From: Mariniflexile litorale
GTDB taxonomy: Bacteria > Bacteroidota > Bacteroidia > Flavobacteriales > Flavobacteriaceae
Length of the DNA: 64,000 bases
Direction: 5' to 3'
Assembly: GCF_031128465.2 (NCBI RefSeq)
Contig: NZ_CP155618.1
Coordinates: 3,214,501 to 3,278,500, forward strand
Shown here: positions 18,303 to 26,200 of the stretch, piece after piece
Numbering within the stretch: the first letter of the stretch is position 1
How the letters are laid out: each line of letters opens with the position of its first letter
Notes under the pieces: generated by a model
The model's input: only the letters and a program-made list of their open reading frames with translations
Told to the model about the DNA's origin: nothing
Database searches by the model: none
Translations under genes and position numbers: made by a program

Positions 18303-19577
18303 TTATTTCCTAAAAATAGTTTGTTTTCTATCCGGTCCTACTGATACAATCGTGATAGGTAGTTCTAATTCTTTTTCTAAGAACTCAATATATTCATTTA
18401 AAGCTTTTGGCATTTGAGCACCTTCAGACATTTGTGTTAGATCTTCTTTCCAGCCATCTACTTCCGTATAAATGGGTTCTACATTCTCTGGTTCGATGTT
18501 ATAAGGGAAGTGAGAAATGACCTCGCCTTTATATTTATAAGCGGTACATACTTTTAAGGTTTTAAAACCAGAAAGCACATCACCTTTCATCATCATTAAT
18601 TGGGTAACCCCGTTCACTTGGCAAGCGTATTTTAAGGCTACTAAGTCTAACCAACCACAACGTCTTGCACGCCCTGTAGTAGCTCCGAATTCACTACCAA
18701 CACGACTCATGGTGGCACCATCTTCGTCAAATAATTCGGTAGGGAAGGGCCCAGAACCTACACGGGTTGTGTATGCTTTGAAAATACCAAAAACTTCACC
18801 AATTTGGTTAGGTGCAACGCCTAAACCGGTACAAGCACCAGCAGCGGTTGTATTACTAGATGTTACAAATGGATAGGTTCCAAAATCAATATCTAATAAC
18901 GACCCTTGAGCACCTTCAGCTAAAATTGTTTTTCCAGATTTTTGTGCTTGGTATATAAATTCTTCAGAATCAATAAACTTTAATGTTTTTAAAACGTCAA
19001 TCGCTTTAAAAAATTCAGCTTCCAATTCCGCTAAATTGTATTCTATATCTACATTGTAAAAAGCAATCATAGATTCATGCTTATCCGCCAATGCTCTATA
19101 ACGCTCTTTCCAATCGTTTAATTCTAAATCACCTACACGAAGCCCATTTCTTCCGGTTTTATCCATGTAAGTTGGTCCAATTCCTTTTAGGGTAGAACCT
19201 ATTTTAGCTTTTCCTTTAGAGGCTTCACTAGCAGCATCCAATAATCGGTGGGTTGGTAAAATGATGTGTGCTTTACGAGAAATAACTAAAGACTTTCTGT
19301 AATCTACCTTCTGAGCTTCAAGTTTGTCTAGTTCAGCTTTAAATATCACAGGATCGATTACAACGCCATTACCTACCAAGTTGGTAGTGTCGTCATGGAA
19401 AATCCCTGAAGGAATGGTGTGTAATACGTGTTTTTGACCATTAAAAACTAGTGTGTGTCCTGCGTTTGGACCTCCTTGGAAACGAGCTATAATGTTATAG
19501 TTAGAGGTAAGTACATCAACAATTTTTCCTTTGCCTTCGTCTCCCCATTGTAGTCCTAGTAGTAAATCTACTGCCAT
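18303..19577 (-). CDS. purA: Adenylosuccinate synthetase
   Basis: PurA (424 residues, normal length) joins IMP and aspartate using GTP to make adenylosuccinate, the first committed step to AMP. The N-terminal GLQWGDEGKGK loop holds the GTP-binding and catalytic Asp, GPNAGHT contributes the catalytic His, and KGIGPTYMDKTGRNGLR, TTRVGSGPFPTEL and GATTGRARRCGWLD are all conserved. The ATG at 19577 lies 12 bp after the stop of the Fur-family gene, so the two are probably cotranscribed. Confidence 0.97.
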   Translation of the reverse strand: MAVDLLLGLQWGDEGKGKIVDVLTSNYNIIARFQGGPNAGHTLVFNGQKHVLHTIPSGIFHDDTTNLVGNGVVIDPVIFKAELDKLEAQKVDYRKSLVISRKAHIILPTHRLLDAASEASKGKAKIGSTLKGIGPTYMDKTGRNGLRVGDLELNDWKERYRALADKHESMIAFYNVDIEYNLAELEAEFFKAIDVLKTLKFIDSEEFIYQAQKSGKTILAEGAQGSLLDIDFGTYPFVTSSNTTAAGACTGLGVAPNQIGEVFGIFKAYTTRVGSGPFPTELFDEDGATMSRVGSEFGATTGRARRCGWLDLVALKYACQVNGVTQLMMMKGDVLSGFKTLKVCTAYKYKGEVISHFPYNIEPENVEPIYTEVDGWKEDLTQMSEGAQMPKALNEYIEFLEKELELPITIVSVGPDRKQTIFRK

Positions 19578-19589
19578 TGTAAAAATTAG

Positions 19590-20042
19590 TTATTTAGTTG
19601 TTTTTCTATTTCCGTAGAAATAAAGTGAATGATTATTAATTTCAATATCGAAAACTTCTTCGATGGTTTTTTTTATAGATTGAATTCTTGGATCGCAAAA
19701 CTCGATAACCTCACCAGTATCCGTTAAAATAACGTGATCATGTTGTCTATCAAAATATGATTTTTCGTAATGGGCTTGGTTTTGACCAAATTGATGTTTT
19801 CTAACCAATTTGCATTCAAGAAGTAATTCTATAGTATTATAAAGTGTCGCTCTAGATACACGGTATTTTTTGTTTTTCATATTAAGATATAGAGACTCTA
19901 TATCGAAATGCTCTTTGTTGTTATAAATTTCTTGCAGTATAGCGTATCTTTCGGGCGTTTTTCGGTGTCCGTTATTTTCTAAAAAGTTAGTAAAAACAGT
20001 TTTTACAGTCTCTTGATTTTTTGTTTCTGCGTTTTCATCCAT
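19590..20042 (-). CDS. Fur-family metal-dependent transcription regulator
   Basis: This 150-residue protein has the Fur winged helix ([16 protein letters not shown], then the recognition region [15 protein letters not shown]) and a dimerisation domain with [15 protein letters not shown]. The first CxxC structural zinc motif of canonical Fur/PerR is changed to LTDT, and no C-terminal CxxC is present, so the structural zinc site is lost; a regulatory His-rich site (HYEKSYF, RQHDH) remains. It could sense iron, peroxide or another metal; I cannot tell which. A -7 promoter element lies 10 nt upstream of the ATG, and purA follows in the same direction. Confidence 0.85.
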   Translation of the reverse strand: MDENAETKNQETVKTVFTNFLENNGHRKTPERYAILQEIYNNKEHFDIESLYLNMKNKKYRVSRATLYNTIELLLECKLVRKHQFGQNQAHYEKSYFDRQHDHVILTDTGEVIEFCDPRIQSIKKTIEEVFDIEINNHSLYFYGNRKTTK

Positions 20043-20052
20043 AATTTCGTCG

Positions 20053-20060
20053 CAAATTTA
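20053..20060 (-). promoter_or_regulatory. -7 element (TAAATTTG) of the Fur-family gene
   Basis: This is a match to the Bacteroidota TAnnTTTG element on the - strand, 10 nt before the start codon. No clear -33 TTG is visible. It would give a very short leader. Confidence 0.45.
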
Positions 20061-20068
20061 CACTTTTT

Positions 20069-22288
20069 TTACAGTCTAGTAACCTTATCTATACCATTAA
20101 TTTTTTTAAGCTTATCTAATAGCTTTTTTAAGAGCGTATTATTCTTTACTACCACATTAATTTTTCCAGAAAACAACCCACCGTCGCTTTCAAAACTAAT
20201 GCTTTTCATATTTACATGCATGTTCTCTGAAATTATTTTAGTAATATCGTTTACCAATCCTATATGGTCTATACCAGTAATTACAATTTGGGCAAAAAAC
20301 TCTTGTTGGGAAGAATCTATCCATTTTGCAGGCATGATTCTATAAGCATAATTAGATTGTAAACTTAATGCATTTGGGCAATTTTTTTTATGAACTTTAA
20401 TACCTTCAGAAACTGTTAAAAATCCAAAAACATCATCACCAGGAATTGGGTTGCAGCAACTTGATAATTTGTAATCTAATTTTTCTTCTTCTTTTCCAAA
20501 AACTAGTGAATCATAATTGGTAGTGATTTCTTCTTTTTCAATCTCCTCTTTTTTTATGTTAGTTTTCCGGGAAATTTTACTTTTGATATAACTCATTAAA
20601 GCATTACTTCTAGAAGACGCATAGTCTTTTAGCATGTTGTTGTCTATAGTGCCAATGCCTACTCTGTAAAACAAATCTAAACTTGTTTTGAGTTTGAAAA
20701 AGTTTACTAATTCGTTTATAGATGCTTCGTTAAGGTTAATTTTTAACTGTTTTAATTTTCGGCGTAATATTTCCTTGCCCTCTTCAGCAATACGTTTTTT
20801 ATCTTCTTTTAAGGCCGATTTAATTTTACTCCTAGCTCTAGCTGTCGTGGCGTAGTCTAGCCAGTTGGCATTTGGTTTAACTGTTTCTGAAGTTAACACA
20901 TCTACTTGGTCGCCACTTTGTAAAACATGATTTAGCGGTGCTAACTTACCATTTACTTTAGCACCTCGGGTTTTCATTCCTACTTCGGTATGGATGTTAA
21001 ATGCAAAATCTAATGAAGTAGCGCCTTTTGGGAGCGATTTTAATTCACCTGTTGGCGTGAAAACAAAAATTTCTTTTGAGTATAAATTGAGTTTAAATTG
21101 TTCAACAAAATCTACCGCATTTGTTTCTGGATTTTCTAAGGCTTCTTGTAATTTATTTATCCAGTCTTCTAAATTATCTTCTTTTTCATTCCCTTGCTTG
21201 TATTTATAATGCGCAGCATACCCTTTTTCAGCAATTTCGTTCATGCGATCGCTGCGTATTTGAACTTCTACCCAGCGTCCTTTTGGTCCCATTACGGTAA
21301 TGTGTAAGGCTTCGTAACCTGTAGATTTTGGCGAAGAAATCCAATCGCGAAGACGAATGGGGTTGGGTCTAAAATGATCGGTTACAATAGAGTAAATTTT
21401 CCAAGCTAAAAACTTTTCAGTTGAAGGATCGCTTGCATAAATAATTCTAATGGCAAACTTATCGTAAACTTCATCAAAAGAAACGCCTTGTTTAAGCATT
21501 TTTCTTCTGATGGAAAAAATAGATTTCGGACGTCCTTTAATAGTGTATGCTAGGCTTTCTTTATCCAAAGAATTTCTAATAACCTCACTAAACTCTGCTA
21601 TATAAAGGTCTTGCTCTTCTTTACTTTCTTTTATTTTATGAAGAATATCGAAATATACATCGGGTTCGGTGTATTTTAAACCCAAATCTTCAAGTTTGGT
21701 TTTTATGTTATAAAGCCCAATACGGTGAGCTAAAGGCGCATAAATATATAAGGTTTCGGAAGCTATTTTTTCTTGTTTGTCTTCACGCATTGAATCCATT
21801 GTTTGCATGTTATGCAAACGGTCGGCAATCTTTATAATGATAACACGAACATCGTCATTAAGAGTAAGAAGCATTTTCCTGAAATTTTCAGCTTGCATAG
21901 ACACATTCATGTCTTTTTCTTTACTTAATGAAGCTATTTTAGTGAGTCCATCTACAATGGTGGCAACGGTTTTTCCGAATTTTTTTTCAATATCTATAAT
22001 TTCATAATCAGGATTATCTTCAACGACATCATGCAGCAAAGCAGCAGCAATAGAAGTGGCGTCTAAACCAATTTCTTGCGCTACAATTTTAGCAACAGCA
22101 ATGGGGTGAAAAATGTAGGCTTCACCAGATTTTCTGCGCTGATTTTTATGTCCGTCTAAGGCAACTTCAAAAGCTTTACGAATTAATTTTTTATCATCGT
22201 CAGTAAGCGTTGTATAACTAACTTTTAATAACTCTTTGTAGGCTTTGGTAATGGCTGCATTTTCTTTTTCAATGTCTTCCTCTGTCAT
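20069..22288 (-). CDS. spoT: Bifunctional (p)ppGpp synthetase/hydrolase
   Basis: This 739-residue RelA/SpoT homologue makes and degrades the stringent-response alarmone (p)ppGpp. The HD hydrolase domain (residues ~45-200) is intact, with HPIAVAKI, AALLHDVVED and IIKIADRLHNM. The synthetase domain has KSIFSIRRKM, DKFAIRII, the DWISSPKSTGYEALH loop and WVEVQIRS. TGS (VFTPTGELKSLPKGATSLDFAF), a helical/zinc-finger-like region with CCNPIPGD, and a C-terminal ACT domain follow. Both active sites look complete, so it is of the bifunctional Rel/SpoT type. It lies 71 bp downstream of rdgB and 26 bp upstream of the Fur-family gene. Confidence 0.95.
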   Translation of the reverse strand: MTEEDIEKENAAITKAYKELLKVSYTTLTDDDKKLIRKAFEVALDGHKNQRRKSGEAYIFHPIAVAKIVAQEIGLDATSIAAALLHDVVEDNPDYEIIDIEKKFGKTVATIVDGLTKIASLSKEKDMNVSMQAENFRKMLLTLNDDVRVIIIKIADRLHNMQTMDSMREDKQEKIASETLYIYAPLAHRIGLYNIKTKLEDLGLKYTEPDVYFDILHKIKESKEEQDLYIAEFSEVIRNSLDKESLAYTIKGRPKSIFSIRRKMLKQGVSFDEVYDKFAIRIIYASDPSTEKFLAWKIYSIVTDHFRPNPIRLRDWISSPKSTGYEALHITVMGPKGRWVEVQIRSDRMNEIAEKGYAAHYKYKQGNEKEDNLEDWINKLQEALENPETNAVDFVEQFKLNLYSKEIFVFTPTGELKSLPKGATSLDFAFNIHTEVGMKTRGAKVNGKLAPLNHVLQSGDQVDVLTSETVKPNANWLDYATTARARSKIKSALKEDKKRIAEEGKEILRRKLKQLKINLNEASINELVNFFKLKTSLDLFYRVGIGTIDNNMLKDYASSRSNALMSYIKSKISRKTNIKKEEIEKEEITTNYDSLVFGKEEEKLDYKLSSCCNPIPGDDVFGFLTVSEGIKVHKKNCPNALSLQSNYAYRIMPAKWIDSSQQEFFAQIVITGIDHIGLVNDITKIISENMHVNMKSISFESDGGLFSGKINVVVKNNTLLKKLLDKLKKINGIDKVTRL

Positions 22289-22359
22289 AACTTAAAAGTA
22301 ACATAAAGAATATTAACAACCAACTAGTATTGTTAAATTTTATGTCGATTTTTTATATA

Positions 22360-22932
22360 TTAAGAATTTAAAAAAGCAACCAGTTGAGATATTGCTTTAC
22401 CACGATGCCCTATATTGTTTTTAATGCTTAAATCCATTTCGGCAAACGTTTTTTCGTGGCCATGGGGTTTAAATATGGGGTCGTAACCAAATCCTTGACG
22501 ACCCTGTTTTGTTTTGGTAATTTCTCCTTTACAAATACCAGTAAAGCTGTGTTGTTGGTTGTTAAGGTTTAATGCGATAACGGTTTTAAACTGGGCGTTT
22601 CTATTTGAATCATCTTTTAATGCATCAAGCAATTTATTCATATTATCATTGGCATTGCGTTGTTCGCCAGCGTAACGTGCGGAAAATACACCAGGCTCCC
22701 CATTTAAGGCTTCAACTTCCAATCCTGTATCATCAGCAAAACAATCATATCCGTAGTTTTCTTTAATGTAAGTTGCTTTTTGAATGGCATTCCCTTCAAT
22801 GGTATTTTGAGTTTCAGGAATATCTTCAAAACATTCAATCTCTTTAAGACTGATTAGTTTAATATGGTTGGGAATTAAAGCTTGTACTTCTTTGAGTTTA
22901 TTTAAATTATTGGTTGCGAAAACGATTTTCAT
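22360..22932 (-). CDS. rdgB: Non-canonical purine NTP pyrophosphatase (RdgB/HAM1)
   Basis: This 190-residue enzyme hydrolyses dITP, ITP and XTP to monophosphates, keeping deaminated purines out of DNA. The N-terminal VFATNNLNKLKE, FADDTGLEVEALNGEPGVFSARYAG, the GFGYDPIF block and the terminal NIGHRGKA are all family signatures. The ATG at 22932 is 22 nt after a TAnnTTTG element. It may be cotranscribed with spoT. Confidence 0.96.
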   Translation of the reverse strand: MKIVFATNNLNKLKEVQALIPNHIKLISLKEIECFEDIPETQNTIEGNAIQKATYIKENYGYDCFADDTGLEVEALNGEPGVFSARYAGEQRNANDNMNKLLDALKDDSNRNAQFKTVIALNLNNQQHSFTGICKGEITKTKQGRQGFGYDPIFKPHGHEKTFAEMDLSIKNNIGHRGKAISQLVAFLNS

Positions 22933-22954
22933 TGAAAATTTTAAAAGTTAAAGG

Positions 22955-22962
22955 CAAAAGTA
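22955..22962 (-). promoter_or_regulatory. -7 element (TACTTTTG) of rdgB
   Basis: This - strand match to TAnnTTTG ends 22 nt before the rdgB start codon. No good -33 TTG is present about 20 nt further upstream. Confidence 0.45.
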
Positions 22963-23200
22963 AGGACATTTTGGCTTGGTTAGAAAAATAAATAACTTCA
23001 AAACCATAGTAATATTTATGTTGAATATTTTTTTTATTAAACGTTTTTATGCATATTTGTTTTTAAGGTATCTTTTAAAAAAAGAATAAGTATTCTTCCT
23101 CTCTGCATTTGGTATCTTTTCAATAACAAATATTTTTTAAATTAATTTAGGTTTCAGTTAGATATGTTATCTGTTTCACTGATTATTGAAAGTGCTTTAC

Positions 23201-26200
23201 ATGAAAAACCTTACTAAGTCAATTAAGAAACGATATATTATTTTTATGCTTACAATTGGAATAATTATTATTTCAGTCGTACTAATTATCAATCGTAGTA
23301 TCAATTTACAAAATACCACCACTAATAACCTTAATTTATCGAGTAAACAAGGTTATTTAATGGAACGTATTGAACGTCAGGTTTATTATTTTTCTAAGAA
23401 TAAGGATGCACTCTCTGATGTCAATGAACTTAATAAGTTAAAAGAGCTTTCGAATGAATTGGAAGTTTCTCGTAATTACTTGTATTCAAAAAACATAAAA
23501 GAAGGTAATAATAGAGTTATTGATTCATTGTTTAAGGTTATTGAACCTGATTACAATAAAATACTTACTTCTATTAGAAATATTTTTAACAATAAAGAAG
23601 AATCTGTAGTGAATACATCATTACAAACAATATGGGAGTCCGAAATCCCTTTTTTTAAAACGATGGATCTTATCGTAAATTCATATGAAAAAGAAGCCAG
23701 TAAAAAACTTCAAAAATTAAAATATACAATATTTTTTCTTGGTGTTATTGCAGCACTTATATTATTAGGGGAATTTATGTTTGTATTAGTTCCTGCTTTT
23801 AATCAACTTTTAAAAAAACATAATGAACTTGAGCAGGCTAATAAAGAATTAGCCATCTCAGAAAATAAGATAAAAGAGAACATGTTAGAGTTAACAAAGC
23901 TCAAAACAGATTTAGAGATAAAAGACACATATAACAAAGTTTTTATTGAGCAGGCTCCAACGGCCATTGCTATGCTTGATAAAGATATGAAATACATTGC
24001 AGTGTCTCAACGTTGGATAAAAGATTATAAAATGGAGGGTCAAGAAATTATTGGTCGTTCTCATTATGATATTTTTCCAGAAATAGGAGATGATTGGAAA
24101 GCAAATCATCAAAAAGGTTTAAAAGGCGCTATAGATGTTTGTGATGAAGCACCTTTTGTTCGTGCAGATGGCACTGTACAATGGATTTATTGGGATGTGC
24201 GTCCTTGGTACATTTCAGAAGGAAATATAGGTGGTTTAATAATGCATACTGGAGATATTACGCATTTAAAAGAAAAAGAAGAAGAGCGGGTTCAAATTGA
24301 AATAATATTAGATAAAACAAATGAAGTGGCACGTATTGGAGCTTGGGAAATAAACTTAGAAAAAGATAGGATTTTTTGGAGTAAAATGGTTCGTGAAATC
24401 CATGAAGTGCCTGAAAACTATGAACCAGATTTAGAAACTGCTATTAATTTTTTTAAGGAAGGAGAAAGTAGAAATATACTCGAAAAAGTAGTTGGGGAAG
24501 CTATGGAACATGGTACTCCTTACGATGTTGAGGTAGAGCTTGTTACTTTAAAAGGTAATATTCTTTGGACACGTGCTATGGGCCAAGCAGAAATTGTAGG
24601 TGGTAAATGTATACGGCTTTTTGGGGTGTTTCAGGATATAAATGATAAGAAGCTTTCACAATTAGCTTTAAACAAGGCACATACAGAATTGAAGGCCATA
24701 TTTAATTCTGGAGCTGTATCCATAGTAGCGACTGAAGTTGATGGTATTATTAGTCATTTTAATCACGGAGCAGAAATTTTAACTGGATATTCAGCATCTG
24801 AAATGATCGGGTTGCAAAGACCAACGTTTTTTCATCTACGAGAAGAATTAGATAAGTTTAGAATTGATATAGCAAAACAATATAATAAAAATCCGATAGG
24901 TTTTAGTGCACAAGAAGAATTGTCAAAACATAATGCCTACGATACCCGAGAATGGACATATAAAAGAAAAGATGGATCCACCATACCTGTTCAATTAACC
25001 TTAACGTCAATTAAGGATGATCAAGGTGAACTTATAGGCTTTTTAGGTATCTCAACTGATATTTCTGAAAAAAGAATTGCTCAAGATGAATTATTGAGAA
25101 AAAATCAGTTATTAAATTTTGCAGAAGAGATTACTTTGATGGGGAACTGGCAATGGGATACTGTTACAGATAAAGTAAAATGGTCGAATAATCTATATAA
25201 TATTTTTAAGCTGGATAAAAGAATAGATAATTTAAAGTTTGATACTTATTTTAATTTCGTTCACCCTGAAGATAAAGACATTGTAGCCGATTATTTTAAT
25301 AAAACAGTAGAAGAGAAAAGTCTAAATAGATTTACGCATCGTATAATAACAGGAGATGGGGAATTAAAATTCATTCAGCTTTTAGGAGAAGTTATTACCA
25401 ACAGTAAAGGTGAAGTTATTGAAATGATTGGTACTTGTCAAGATATTACTGCTAGTAAGGTTTCTGAAAAAGAATTGCACGATGCACATGTACAATTGCA
25501 AGCTATATTTAATTCTGGACCCATAGGCATCGTAACTACTGATATTAAGGGTGTTATTAATTATTTTAATCGCGGGGCAGAAATTTTAACTGGATATTCA
25601 GCATCTGAAATGATGCGATTGCAAACGCCATTTATTTATCATACAGAAGAAGAATTAGATAAGTTTAAAAGTGACATTGCAAAACAGTATGATAAAAATC
25701 CGATAGGTTTTCATCCACAATTAGAATTGTCAAAAAATAATGCCTACGATACCCGTGAATGGACTTATATTAGGAAGGATGGCTCAACATTACCTGTTCA
25801 ACTAACTTTAACGGGAATTAAAGATGAGCAAGGTAAAGATATTGGATTCTTAGGTGTTTCAATTGATGTTTCTGAAAGAAGAAAATCTGAAAATGAACTT
25901 TTACGAAATAATAAGTTGCTCAATTTTGCAGAGGAACTTACTATGATGGGGAATTGGCAAGTAGATTTAGTTAACAATAGTGAGAAATGGTCTAAGAATT
26001 TGTATCATATTTTTGGACTTGAAGAAAATACAGAGATAACAAGGAATACGTTCATAAGTTTTGTTCATCCAGAAGATAAAGAAAGAGTAGCTAAGCATGT
26101 AGAGAAGTCAATTAAAGATAAAAATTTCAATGATTTAATGTTTCGCATTAAATTAAAAAATGGAACCATAAAAACACTACTAAACTTGGCGGAAATTGTT

